Shown: one piece after another, positions 11,045 through 22,600 of the stretch
Position numbering within the stretch: the stretch's first letter is position 1
Layout: every line of letters begins with the position of its first letter
NCBI GenBank assembly: GCA_018398585.1
Contig: JAGTTD010000010.1
Location: forward strand, 4,233,501 to 4,297,500
Length of the DNA stretch: 64,000 bases
Direction of reading: 5' to 3'
From: Simmondsia chinensis
Taxonomy: Eukaryota > Streptophyta > Magnoliopsida > Caryophyllales > Simmondsiaceae
The notes under the pieces: model-generated
What the model was told of the DNA's origin: nothing
Databases searched by the model: none
What the model saw: only the letters and a program-made list of their open reading frames with translations
Position numbers and translations under genes: made by a program

Positions 11045-14000
11045 CAAACATTCACTAAGTATTCTTATAGATAGTGGCAGAACCCATAACTTTTTGGATG
11101 CCAACCTTGCACGACTGCTAGGATACTTCATTAACGGCGCCATTCAACCCATAGTTATAGTGGCTGATGGCAAGCAGGACTTTTGTTCCGGTATATGCCG
11201 TCACTTTACTTGGCGCCTACTGAATGTGCACATTACTTCTGATATGTTGCTCATTCCGCTATCCGGGTGTGATATGGTTCTCGGAAGCCAATGGCTGTGC
11301 ACCCTTGGTAAAGTCACTTGGGATTTTTCGGAGTTATTGATGGAGTTTACTCTTCAAGGGCACCGTTATACCCTTTGCGACATCCACTCTTCTCCTCTAA
11401 AGGCAATCAATGACAGCAAGCTGACTTCTCTTCTCTCTACTCCGGCATCCTTCTTTGCCTTCTCAGTCACTACCACATCGAACTTGCCATCTTTGTTTGC
11501 AGTTCAGATGGATCCGCCTGATCAATCTGATCCGCCAGAATTGCAAAGACTTCTGGCCAAACATGATGATGTTTTTGCCACCAATCCAGATGTATAGCCT
11601 TCTCGACCGTTATTTGATCACCGAATCCTGGAGGGCAGCAACCCCGTCAATATCAGGCCATTTCGTTATTCGCTATTCCAAAAGGATGTCATCGACTCTA
11701 TGATCATAGAAATATTGCAGGCTGGCATTATTCAAAACAACACCTCACCATTCACTTCACCGGGTGTCCTCGTTAAGAAGAAGGATGGAACTTGACACCT
11801 TTGCGTGGACTACAGAGCCCTTAATAAGATGACCGTTAAGGATAAGTTCCCTATTTCGATCGTTGAAGTGCTGTTTGATGAGTTAGATGGGGCCTCATAC
11901 TTTTCGAAGCTAGACCTTAAATCCGGTCATTGGCAAATTCGAATGGCAGCTACTGACATTCCCAAAACGGCTTTTCGAACACACTCGGGGCATTATGAAT
12001 TCAGCGTGATGCCTTTTGGCTTGTCTAATGCTCCATCCACCTTTCAGAGTTTGATGGATGAGGTTTTTCGGCCGTATATACGAAAATTTGTTCTCGTTTT
12101 TTTTATGATATCCTTGTATTTAAATAAACCTGGCCAGATCATGTTTGTCATTTGGAGTTAGACTTATGAGTGCTTCGCACCAGTCACTTGACTGCCAATC
12201 GCACCAAGTGCACCTTTGGCGCTCGTCGCATGGAATACCTGGGACACGTCGTCTCTGGTGAGGGCGTCTCCGCTTATCAGAGAAAGCTTGAGGCTCTCGC
12301 CAATTGGCCACGCCCTCAAACCCTGAAACAACTCCGCGGATTCTTCGGGCTATCCAGCTTTTACCGACGATTCATTGCCCATTATGGCACCATAGGCAGG
12401 CCCTTGACATACCTTCTTCCCAAGGATAACTTCTTTTGGACTTCGGAAGCTGAAGACACTTTCACTCGCTTGAAGAACACCTTGACTTAAGCCCTTTATT
12501 GGCTCTTCTAGACTTTACCAAACCATTCATCATTGAGATCGTTGCATCTGGAACAGGCATTGGCGCTGTCTTGATGCAAGAGGGTCGCCTCTTGGCATAT
12601 ATCAGTCGTACTCTAGCGCCCCGCCATCAAGGCATGTCTGTTTATGAAAAGGTGCTACTGGCTATAGTTTTTGCCGTGGAAAAATGGGAACAGTACGTCA
12701 CAGGACACCATTTTACCATACGTACAGATCAGCAAAGTCTAAAGTTTCTGCTTGAGCAACAATCGACTTCTTCTCTTCAACACTTGTGGCTTTCCCACTT
12801 GATCGGCCTCAGTTATGACATCATGTACAAGAAAGGTTCTAAAAACTGAGCCGTCGACGCTCTCTCTCGCCTTTCAGGAATGAAAGTTCTATGTATGGCG
12901 TTATAATCCACCTCTTCAGATTTCATGACAAGGTTGATTGCATCGTGGTCAAAGGACCCAACCCTTGCACGCATTATTTCTGACAAGGAAGCAGAACCTC
13001 TTTCTCACCCAAGGTATTCTTGGCACCAGGGTCACCTGCATTACAACGGTAGACTTGTTGTGGGCAATGACCCCTCTCTTCGCCAAGACAATCTTCTTTG
13101 GCTTCATGACTTCGCTCAAGACGACCATTCTGGAATTAATGCCACTTATCATCGAGTGAGACCTTTATTCTACCAGAAGTGTCTTCGCCAAGACATCACC
13201 AAATGCATCCGCCAATGCGCAGTTTGTCAGCAAAACAAGTACGAAACCGTGGTGCCAACTGGACTACTCCAGCCCCTTCCCGTCCCCACTTCAATCCGGA
13301 ATAGCATATCTCTGGACTTCATCGAGGGACTGCCACCATCCAAGGGCGACTTTGTTATTTTTGAGGTCGTTGACCCTCTCACTAAGTATGCCCACTTTAT
13401 GTCTCTCGCTGCTATTATGGTTGCTCATCTTTTCTTAGATCAAATCTATTGCCTTGGTTACCAAAGACAGCCATCAGTGATCAAGACCCCGTTTTTACAA
13501 GCATCTTTTGGGGTGAACTCTTTTCCCACCTAGGGACACACCACAACCTCTCCTCATCGTATCACCCGCAATCTAATGGTCAGATAGAGGTTCTCAACTG
13601 TTGTTTAGAGACCTACTTATGATGCATGGTGAGTGAACGACCTCGCCAATGAGCCCACTGGCTTCCCTTGGCAGAATGGTGGTACAACACCACCTTCCAC
13701 TCTTCAGCTAAAGCTTCACCTTTCGAGCTACTCTATGGAGAACCACCTCCCATCCATCTTCCTTACTTACCAGGCGAGTCCCCGGTTGAGAAAATTGGTC
13801 GCAGTTTGTAGCTCGAGAAGAGATCACCAGCTGCCTTCGCCACCATCTCCTATGAGCTCAGAACCGAATGAAACAAATGGCTGATCGCCAACGCACTGAT
13901 AGAGAGTTTCAGATAGGCGATTATGTGTGGCTAAAACACCAATCTTACCACCAGCAAAGTGTGGAGTCCAGGCGTTTCCACAAACTAGCACCCCGGTACT

Positions 14001-14300
14001 TCGGCCCTTACCGCATCCTGGATCGGATAGGCACTGTTGCTTACAAGCTTGATCTTCCGTCTCACGCCGCTATCCATCACACCATTTCACGTGTCTTTAC
14101 TCAAACGTTGTTTCTTCGTTCTTGCTACCAGCACTTCTTTGCTAGACACTTGGCCCCCTGCTGCAGCCCCGCTTCAGCCCGTTGCCATTCTAGATCGTCG
14201 TTTGGTCAAGCGTCACAGAATTGCCGCCACTCAAGTCCTAGTCCAATGGGTTGGTCAAAGTGTTGATGATGTTACGTGGGAGTACCTGCATGACTTCTAG
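11045..14300 (+). pseudogene. pol of chromovirus 1: protease, RT, RNase H, integrase, chromodomain (broken)
   Basis: Protease: LIDSGRTHNFLD around 11070 keeps the D-S-G triad. [17 protein letters not shown] and [13 protein letters not shown] at 11900-12060; the catalytic aspartate-pair motif is lost at a frameshift near 12100. RNase H: 12499-12849, including IRTDQQSLKFLLEQQ and a stop just after KKGSKN. Integrase: 12925-13533, with a CAVCQQNK zinc motif and SISLDFIEGLPP; later integrase parts are scattered over frames to about 13870. C-terminal region: 13868-14300, ending with the chromodomain piece VLVQWVGQSVDDVTWEYL. In-frame stops at 11595 and 11793 add to the damage. Confidence 0.85.
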
Positions 14301-14356
14301 CTCTACTTCCCTACTTTTAATTCTCGAGGACGAGAATCCTCTCAAGGGGGCGGCAT

Positions 14357-14801
14357 TGATATAAGCACTATTCCTTCCAACTTGGCATCACGCCTAGTCA
14401 CCCCACCAAGCTCCAAGCTAGTCCATCCCGTGTCCCTGATTTTAGCACCTGGCATCTCGTCTATTAGCAGCAGCAACGGCTTAATGCCACGTCAAGAATA
14501 GATATTTTGCTAAGATATTTTTCATATATTTTCTCTAGATATTTTACCTATATACAGTTAAGGATTAGCTAGAATTAGGGTTTCTTTATATTGATTAAGT
14601 GTGCTTATCTTTTTCTTCTCCTCCAAACCCTAAATTCTACGTCTTCTCCCTTTTTCTTACTCTTCGTAATCTTCCATTTTGGAGTGATTTTATTTTAATA
14701 TATATACAAATACACACAACGGGGCAACCGTTACTACCCCGTAGCCCTAAATTGCTTGAGTATCCATTGATTTGAGCTAGATTCCATTTAGAATCATATC
14801 A
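14357..14801 (+). repeat. 3' LTR of chromovirus 1
   Basis: 445 bp, from TGATATAAG to AATCATATCA, paired with 9524-9958. It is preceded by the purine-rich tract TCAAGGGGGCGGCAT (14342-14356) and followed by the duplicated AGTTT at 14802-14806. Confidence 0.9.
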
Positions 14802-14806
14802 AGTTT

Positions 14807-15040
14807 TCACTGATTTAGGGCAAAAATAAGAGTTTAATCACGATTTATTGGGAAACATTGCACAATCAGCACGGAGAACTCACAATTTCAAGCGAGAAAA
14901 CAGCTGTGATTGTTGCGAGCAAGAGTGAGATTGGAGCGGGAGTGAGATGCGAGTGGGAGCAATTGCAAGTTAGAAACAACGAGAGTGGGAGTGAGGAAAA
15001 GTGAGCGGGAGAGAAATAGGAGAGTGAGAGTGAGCTGTAT
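14807..15040. other. CACTA interior between chromovirus and right array
   Basis: The last minisatellite unit (GATTTAGGGC, AATCACGATTTA) is followed by a purine-rich, GAGTGAG/GCGGGAG-rich stretch (14895-15030). No gene is supported; the 64-codon reading frame on the - strand is a by-product of base composition. Confidence 0.5.
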
Positions 15041-16560
15041 TTTGAATATCTATTACGGCATAATATATCCCCGTAATAGGTTTATATAAATATAACCTAA
15101 TACGAGGAAACTTATCCCCCCGTAATAAGCCTAATAGATTTTTATTTTTACTCCATTGCGGCAAATTGTTTCTTGTAATAGGTATAACATAAGTTGCGCC
15201 TATTACGACACATTTTTTCCCGTAATAGGTCTAATACAAGTTTGACCTCATAGATCTGTTATGGAAAAATATATCCTCGTAATAGGTTTAATACAAGATT
15301 TATCTCATAGGTCTATTACGCCAAAATATATCCCCATAATAGGTCTATATAAGTATAACCTAATATAGGGAAACTTATCCCTGCAATAGGCCTGATAGAC
15401 GAACCTTATTTTTATTCTAATATGCCATATTATACCCTGTATTACGTCTGATGTACATTCTATATATTTATCCTAATACGGCATAATTGTACCGTGAATT
15501 AGGTCTAATTATAGGTTTTGCTTAACACGGCATACCGTTCCTCATAAGAGGTCTATATAAGTTTACCCTAATATGGGAAAACTTATCCATGCAGTAGCCT
15601 AATAGATTTTCATCCACTCATAGGTCTATTACGGTAAAATTTATCCCCGTAATAGGTCTATATAAGTATAACCGAACACAGGGAAACTTATCCCTGCAAT
15701 AGGTCTAATATAAGTTTCACCTCATAGGTCTATTATGGAAAAATATATCTCCGTACTAGGTCTAATACAAGTTTCACCTCATAGGTCTATTATGGCAAAA
15801 TATATCCCCGTAATAGGTCTAATACAAGATTTATCTCATAGGTCTATTATGCCAAAATATATCCCTATAATAGGTCTATATAAGTATAACCTAATAAGGT
15901 GAAACTTATCCCTATAATAGGAGTAATACAAGTTTCATCTCATAGGTCTATTATAGCAAAATATATCCCCATAATAGGTCTAATACAAGATTTATCTCAT
16001 AGGTCTATTATGCTAAATATATCCTTGTAATAGGTCTATATAAGTATAACCTAATACAGGAAAACTTATCCCTGTAATAAGTCTAATACAAGTTTCACCT
16101 CATATATGTCTAATACAAGATTTATCTCATAGGTGTATTACGCCAAAATATATCCCCGTAATAGGCCTATATAAGTATAACCTAATACGGGGAAACTTAA
16201 CCCCGTAATGGGTGTAATACAAATTTCACCTCATAGGTCTATTATGGCAAAATATATCCCCATACTAGGTGTAATACAAGATTTATCTCATAGATTTATT
16301 ACGCTAAAATATATCCCCCTAATAGGTCTATATAAGTATGACCTAACATGGGGAAACTTATCTATGCAATGTGCCTGATAGACAAACCTTATATTTATCC
16401 TACTACGGCACATTTGTACCCCGCAATAGGTTTATTATGGGTTTTGCTTAACACGGCAAACTGTTCCCCGTAATAGATGTTGCCTAGTGGCCTAATACGG
16501 CGTAGTTTTGCTCGCCGTATTAGATGCTCCTATCATAGCTCTAATACAATGTTTCTTTTA
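15040..16560. repeat. Right subterminal repeat array of the CACTA element
   Basis: About 1.5 kb of imperfect ~50-105-bp units containing GGTCTATTACGCCAAAATAT, ATCCCCGTAATAGGTCTA, AAGTATAACCTAATACGGG and TACAAGTTTCACCTCATAGG. This is twice the length of the left array and in opposite orientation. The recurring TAATACGG core is shared by both arrays and is the likely protein-binding word (inference from other CACTA elements). Confidence 0.8.
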
Positions 16561-16667
16561 TGCCGTATTTAATTCACCGCAAGTACTTCATTTTCTTGTA
16601 GTGTTACATCCCTGATTAGACTCGACTAATTTAAGTTTCATGCAGTCATGTTTTTTTGGAGAATTTA

Positions 16668-17065
16668 TCATTTATGTATATTAGTAGCCTGATATTTGAA
16701 AAAGTTTATCATTTGAGGTACTTTCAGGTGGAATCTGAAAAGTTTTTCTTACAGATTGGCCAATTTCACCAGAAAAATGCTAATGTGATGCATAATTACA
16801 ATCATATAAAACTTAGCAAATTACAAAAAAACTCATCAAATTCTAGCAAAACTATTTACACATTGCCGAAATTATATCTCACGTCAGTACTTTTCAACAA
16901 AAAAAGGTTTTATTAGAGGATATCAATACGTTTTCGAAATTTATTCCATGTCAACATTTTCCAATGAAAATCCACCGAATTTCACCAATGATTACTTGAT
17001 TGCTAACATTTTTAAACTTTAGAGTACTTCAATGATTAAACTTTTTAAATCTTAGGCTACCTTAT
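16668..17065. mobile_element. Degenerate MITE of the GGAAATTATCAC family
   Basis: Contains GAATTTATCATTTATGTATA, then TATCATTTGAGGTACTTTCAG, and near 17030 AAACTTTTTAAATCTTAGGC, an inverted relative. It resembles the copies at 21798-22355 and 37269-37807 but the ends are worn. Confidence 0.4.
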
Positions 17066-17118
17066 TTTAGATATACTAAAATTACAACATCTAAATGGTA
17101 GATAATCAATCCCATGCA

Positions 17119-17243
17119 ACAACAACAACATACCCAGTGCCTTAAGAGCTCCCGCATAAGTAGGGTCTGGGAGGGGTGTGATGTATGCAGCTTTATCCCT
17201 TCAGGGTGATACCATGACGAGCGGCTGTCTGTTTCCAAGAAAT
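17119..17243 (-). mobile_element. SINE copy 2 (Au-like body)
   Basis: On the - strand it runs from a GGAAACAGACAGCCG-like start to GGGAGCTCTTAAGGCACTGGG and a (TTG)n tail. It is flanked by AATCAATCCCATGCAA (17103-17118) and ATTCAATCTCATGCAA (17244-17259), a 16-bp target duplication with two differences. Confidence 0.85.
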
Positions 17244-17437
17244 ATTCAATCTCATGCAATGATAAATTTCCTGTTTTTTCCCTCCTAGTATGAAGGATAG
17301 GTTAATGTTATCATCATGACATTTTGTGTTAATATTAAGGAAATAACAAAGACTTTATGAGTTTTTGTCATGTCGTCATTGCCATACTAACAAAAAAAAT
17401 TCCCCAATGATAATACGGGACTGGCTTTGACATTTTC

Positions 17438-17795
17438 TTTTTTTTTACCAAATGGTAAGCACTGAAATATAACTCAACCAAACCCGAATACAAGGATCAA
17501 AAAACAACCAAAGAAAAGGTCACCCCCTCAATACAACCATCACCAAGCTAGCTCAAAGCTAATCACGAAATAAAAAGTTAAAATGACACCACACTTGCGA
17601 AATAATAGCTCTATTAAGTTCATCTATCTTGCATCCACTATTATGAAAGATCCTCCTATTTCGCTCGAGCCATAGGTTATATACCATGACTGCAATTGCA
17701 ATTCTCTTCAAGGCGCTTGACCTCAATCTATTCCGGACCCGGGAACCAATCCAATTCATCATATGGTCGAGAGTTCTCAACGGGATAAGATCAAA
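17438..17795 (-). mobile_element. 5'-truncated L1-type LINE (3' end only)
   Basis: The - strand encodes LKRIAIAVMVYNLWLERNRR around 17620-17720, the C-terminal zinc-binding region of plant L1 reverse transcriptases, followed by a short 3' region and a poly-A tail (the T run at 17438-17447 on the + strand). Flanks ACTGGCTTTGACATTTTC (17420-17437) and ACTGGCTCTGACATTTTC (17796-17813) form an 18-bp duplication with one mismatch. Confidence 0.85.
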
Positions 17796-18034
17796 ACTGG
17801 CTCTGACATTTTCGAAGTCTCAAGTGAAAATCTCAAAAAAAAACCTTTGGATACAATAAATTATTTTAATTTTGACCATAAAACTTACGAATATTAAGAA
17901 TTTACTTTAAAACCACAACGCTACAAATTTGCGGCTCTAAATTTCAGGGGCCCAAGGGCTTGGGTTGCTTGCATTTGGAAGAGTCCATAACATTCGGGTC
18001 AAAGCTCCGACCCGAATTCCAATTCCTTCGCCCG

Positions 18035-18040
18035 TATAAA
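18035..18040 (+). promoter_or_regulatory. Possible TATA box of the RBM39-like gene
   Basis: TATAAA within CCCGTATAAAAATTACGGG. A start of transcription about 30 bp downstream would give a 5' untranslated exon from about 18065, with an intron removed before the acceptor at 19550-19551. The donor of that intron is unclear (candidates near 18190 and 18235), and a second untranslated exon after the AG at about 18288 is possible. Confidence 0.4.
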
Positions 18041-18481
18041 AATTACGGGTAAATATATTTTGCCCTAATTTGTGTTCATCGGACCCTCTCGAATTCGTCA
18101 ACAGAAGCTCCAAGAGTTTTCCAACTTCGAATTCACTCCTCATCTCCTTCAATCTCTCTCTTTGTTACGCATCTCTAGCTAATAAACCGGTTCGTGACTT
18201 TCGCAATTCATATTTTTTGTTAATTTTTCTAAGTATAATTGTTGCTCGAATGAATTTTCTTTGATTACTGTGTATTTTTGGATGCAGAGATCAATTCTAG
18301 GGTTTTGGGCTTTAGTGAATAGTGATAATCTCGTTGTTGAATTTATGTACTGTTTGATTTATAGGGATGAGAAAGAGTAACTTTCAAACTGATAGGAAAT
18401 TTGAATTCGGATTCGTGTTGTGTTTTGTCCAATTTGTAGTTTTTTAGTTGTAACCTCGTGAATGCCAATTGGGCTTGAAGT

Positions 18482-18805
18482 GTGGATAATGCATAAGCCC
18501 ACCTTATATCTTGTGCTTAACAACAAACAACAATAGCAATCCAGTGCCTCAAAGAGGCTCCCGCGAAGGCCGGGTCTGAGAGAGTAAGATGTACGCACCA
18601 TTACCTCCACAAGGTGCTACCTTGTAGAGAGGTTGTTTTCGAAGGGCTCACAACCCTAAAAAATCCCTATTGAAAGTGGGGGCAGTTGAGATTCGAACTT
18701 GTGATCTCTTGGTCAACAAGGCTCTGATACCATGTTAAGGAACTAACTGTTCAAAAAGCTTAAGCTAATGATTTTGAAGGACCATGAATGACTTTATATT
18801 AACAA
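18482..18805 (-). mobile_element. Small TRIM (family B), - strand, interrupted by a SINE
   Basis: On the - strand an LTR-like end GGTTCCTTAACA-type sequence (18733-18800) is followed directly by the primer-binding site TGGTATCAGAGC (complement at 18721-18732). Internal sequence with AAGTTCGAATCTCAACTG and CCCCACTTTCAATAG continues to the SINE at 18521-18655 and resumes beyond it to 18482. No coding capacity. Confidence 0.65.
18521..18655 (-). mobile_element. SINE copy 3 (Au-like body)
   Basis: On the - strand the 5' part contains TCGAAAACAACCTCTCTACA and AAGGTAGCACC, then GGTGCGTACATC, GACCCGGCCTTCGCGGGAGCC, and a TTG-rich tail. It lies inside the TRIM copy 18482-18805, so it arrived later. 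Confidence 0.8.
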
Positions 18806-18821
18806 AGTTACTTACTTGAAA

Positions 18822-19291
18822 TGGTATCAGAGTCTTGTTAACCAAGAGGTTACGAGTTTGAATCTCAATACCCCCACTTTCAATATTGACATAATTTAAG
18901 CACAAGGTACGAGGTGAGCCTATGCAATATCCACGCTTTGAGCCCGATGGGAATTTGCATGAATGGGCATGTTAAAGTGTAAAACCATTCATAGGCGTTC
19001 ACCCATCAGCTTAAACTTTTGGGAAAGTTGGTTCCTTTATATGGTAGCAAAGTAGTATTGACCAATATGTCATGAGTTCATATCCCAATGGCACCCACTT
19101 TCAATATTAATATAATTTAAGCACAAATTATTCTATCCAAATAAATAAATATTTAAGCACAAAATATGAGGTGGGTCTGTGCAATATTCACGCTTCAAGC
19201 CTGACGGGCATTTGCATGAGGGAGCATGTTAGAGTATAAAACCCTAGCCCTAGAACCATCGACTTAAGCTCTTCGAAAAGTTGGTTCCTTG
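18822..19291 (+). mobile_element. Small TRIM (family B), + strand, two LTRs visible
   Basis: LTR-like repeats of about 65-70 bp begin TGTTAAAGTGTAAAACC at 18971 and TGTTAGAGTATAAAACCC at 19227, and both end AAGTTGGTTCCTT. Each is preceded by a purine-rich TGCATGAGGGAGCA-like tract. The internal segment starts with TGGTAGCAAAGT, a diverged Met-tRNA primer site. A further internal segment with an intact TGGTATCAGAGT site (18822-18833) lies to the left, so the arrangement is internal-LTR-internal-LTR. The words GAGTTTGAATCTC and GAGTTCATATCCC resemble a tRNA B box. Confidence 0.7.
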
Positions 19292-19603
19292 ACAATTTTA
19301 AGCAATTACTGTGTTGAAATGATGGAAGAATTGAGATGAATTTGGATGATTAGCAAAAACGATGTTCGCATTTGGTTTTTGGATTTTGTTTATTGCGTAT
19401 AGACTATTCGTTGAATACTGGTGCTTCGTTGTGCTAATGGTGGATTTTCCGCCTTCCCTTAGTTTGCTAGTTTCCCAAAAATGCTATGTTATTCTAGAAC
19501 TTCAGAATTTTAGTTATATGCTTTAACTTGTTTCCGGTTGATAATTTGCAGGTTTATCTGTTAAGTTTTGCGATCTCTCCTGGTGTAATTTGAGGGGAGT
19601 ATA

Positions 19604-22600
19604 ATGGATTTTGATGAATATGAGTATTTGGAGAAGACTGTTGAAAACCCAGATCTTGAGAAATCTAAGGCAACTGGGGGTGAACTGGTAAAATCAGGGG
19701 AGAAGGACAGGAGCCAAAGTTCAAGGCATAGGAATGAGGATGATGATGATTTGGATCATCGATCAAAGCGGTCAAAGTCTGGAGGTGATTCGCGTGATCA
19801 TGACCGGCATAGAGAGAGGAGTTCATCTCAGCGGCGGTCACGATCCAGAGAAAGAGAAAGGAGCGACAGGGATGGGGACCGGCACAGAAGTAGCCGAGAA
19901 CGCAAGGATAGGGATAGAGAAAGGGAGGAGAGAAATGGTAAGGATCGTGACCGAGAGAGGGAGAGGAGTAAGGATAGAGAGCGAGATCGTGATCGTGAAA
20001 GGAGGGAGCGTGATCGTGAAAGAGACAGCGAGAGGGAGAAGGATAGAGAACATGAGCGTGACCGTCGTAGTAGGAGCCGTTCAGAGAGGCATCGTGATGA
20101 AAGCGAGAGAAGTCGGGACAGTGAATATAAAGAAAGGGAAAAGGAAAGAGAGTTGAGAGAACGTGATAGAGATAGCAGGTATCTATATTTCAATTGCGAA
20201 TGTGATATTTAACTAGGCATTTCCAATAGTACTTATTTGTCTCTTTTTGTTGCTTGGTATTTAGCTTATGGGGGCCACCTGGGAAAATCATTTGAATTTA
20301 ATGGTGAACCGTCCAAAACTTCACTTGGTCCTGTATTGGCTTGACACACTACAACTTATGGAAGCAAATTTAAGAGGGCTCGTGCCCGAGTTGCTGTATA
20401 GTTTGATATTTGATGTTATGCAAAATTTCATCTTCTCTCTAGTCCATACTGAAACTCATTCTTATGACTTATGAGTAGTGGGGCCAGTTGAACTTTCTCG
20501 ATTGCATTCACTTAATTCATATCCCGTTGATTTTTTTGGGGAAAAACTTCTCCGGATGACACATCACTGTGTACATTACCTGTAATGCTGACTTAGAACT
20601 CAGCAGTTTGGTGTTACTAGCATGCATTAGTTGAGAATTTGAAGGAATCACACCGGTATTTGGGAATGTGAAGCAATTGGTGCTGTTACTCCTTTTGGTA
20701 TGGATGCATATTTGTGGTTTTAGTTGTTGGAATGGAGTGCTTTTTGTGCCCTCTTGCATTTGGTATTGAGTTTGCCTGATATGTCTTAGATCACTATGGA
20801 GCATAAGATTGGATTTTTCCTTGACATTCAACTCAGAAGACGTTGAAAGTTTTTTGTTTTTCTGTGTTTGCCTACACAAGTAGAGACATTGTGCTCTGCA
20901 AGGGTCATGACTACTTCCGGCAATAACGGAGTTCAGATTTCCTATTCTAGGTGCTGCTGGCATGTCCTTGACTTTTCCTTAAATGTATTAGTCTTGTCTT
21001 TCTTTTGGTTGTCTGAAATTATGAACTTGTTTTGGAACATTTGTCAGAAATTATGGAATGGATTTGTTGGGACCTATGTTTTACTTTTGCTCACTTCCAT
21101 AAAGGGCTTAGTCAATGCTGCTAGGACTAGAGAAGAAGTTGAGGAATATTAGAGTAAAAGAACTAATAAATTTGATGTTACTTGCTAAATAGCAGTTTCA
21201 TGACATAGTCCCCCTGTAAAAAAAGCTTGGGTCTGCTTGGATCTCTTGCCAGTAACTTGTGTTCTTTTTGACCTGAATAACCCTGATCCATTAACTATCA
21301 AATATGTACTCACTAGTGAAGCTTGTTGGTGAATTGCTTGCATTACTAATTAGGATATTTTTCTGGAAGTTTTTGCTTTACACTCTCCGAACATTTTTAA
21401 TGCTTTGATGGGAGTGCAGCTTCCCAAAACCATAATCGATTTTATTCACGATTTCTGATCTGGATGCTTTAACATGACATGTATCAACGTATTGAAGCCT
21501 TTGATAGTTAACATGCCTGTGCGGACACACTACTTTTCTCTAGCATATATTAGCATGTTCGTGTGTTACGATCCAAAAAAGAAAATCTTTCCCTCACCTT
21601 GTCCTGTTCCGCACTTCATTTGATCCCTTCTAGTGTGTTTTGGTCTTATTAACTCTCTTTTGTTGCGGCTTATCTTATACATGTATCATTTGGTGTTTGC
21701 ACCATTATATATCTTATACTTGCAGACATTATCCCCACATGATAGGAAATACATTAAACTTTATGTATGGATAAACTTGTCTATTATATATAATTTTGGA
21801 AAATTATCACTTAAGTACCCTGAGTTTTCAGCATTTATGACTTATGTACCTTGACATTTCAATATATACAATGAGGTACCTTGAGTTTTAAACATTTTAT
21901 CACTTAGGTACCTGAAGTTTTAAAATTTTATCAATTAGATATTCTTTTGTTGGAAATTCTATGGATATTTATTGGAAAATGCTGAAATTGAACACAATTT
22001 CAACTATATGTAGTATCTTCATTAGAATTTGATAATTTTTGCCAAATAGTGCAAAAATGACTCATTATTGTGGCAATATTTAGGTGGTTTATATTCACAT
22101 TCAGTGAATAATTTATCACAATTTGCTGAATTTTTGATGAGAACATTGGCATGACTTATATGTATTATCTTAATCATGTACTATGTCATCATTTTTCTTA
22201 TAAAATTGGTCATATTCTTATAAAATTCATTAAATTTCGACATAGGATATGTAGGTAATAAATTATTCACACCTTTACCCCATTGTGTATATTGAAAAGT
22301 TAAGATACCTAAGTGATAAATATTCAAACCTTAGGGTACCTAACTGATAATTTCCTTCTAACTTTATTTAAGTATGCTTGCTTGTTTTGATAGTTTTCTG
22401 AGTATTAAATGCTAGATTCTCGGAACTCGCAGATATGCTAGAGCAATCTTTGGGTGGTCACTCTGGCAAATGAGCCAGGCTCTCGAAATCAGGTTGTGGG
22501 TTTAAAAGTTCTTAGACATGTGGGGAACTGTTCAAAACTTTGCAGTTGGGTTGCAACATTGGAGGGTATTGGGGTGTCTTATGTTACCCTTTTCTGTTAT

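Larger units (their letters stand above)
9524..14801 (+). mobile_element. Chromovirus 1 (Ty3/Gypsy, Reina-like), complete structure, inactive
   Basis: A 5278-bp element bounded by LTRs starting TG and ending CA, with a perfect AGTTT duplication. Order: 5' LTR, Met-tRNA primer-binding site, gag with zinc knuckle, protease, reverse transcriptase, RNase H, integrase, chromodomain, polypurine tract, 3' LTR. Small size, LTRs of about 440 bp and a C-terminal chromodomain point to the Reina clade of chromoviruses; this is an inference. Stops and frameshifts occur in every domain. The LTRs differ by roughly one base in eight to ten over their first 150 bases by eye, so the insertion is old. Confidence 0.9.
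4743..16603 (-). mobile_element. CACTA (En/Spm) transposon, non-autonomous, split by a chromovirus
   Basis: The left end TACTACAAGAAAAT (4743) is the inverted partner of ATTTTCTTGTAGTG (ending 16603). This is the classic CACTACAAGAAAA terminus with one change at the left tip. The flanking triplets are TCA and TTA, so the 3-bp duplication has one mismatch. Inside are subterminal repeat arrays at both ends, a broken TNP2 transposase and a broken Transposase_24-type gene, both on the - strand, and a minisatellite. A 5.3-kb chromovirus sits inside; without it the element is about 6.6 kb. Truncated genes mean it could move only with help from another copy. Confidence 0.85.

Noticed and set aside
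12120..12311. - strand open frame within chromovirus 1
   Set aside because: Antisense of the RT/RNase H junction, whose + strand reading (TKCTFGARRMEYLGHVVS) is the conserved one.
17559..17780. A small host gene on the - strand (73 codons)
   Set aside because: Matches the C-terminal part of plant LINE reverse transcriptase and is bounded by a poly-A tail and 18-bp duplication.
19828..20193. Long - strand open frame (serine/leucine/arginine-rich) opposite the RBM39 RS exon
   Set aside because: It is the antisense shadow of a purine-rich repeat (GA/CG-rich codons); the + strand reading has the conserved gene and splice sites.
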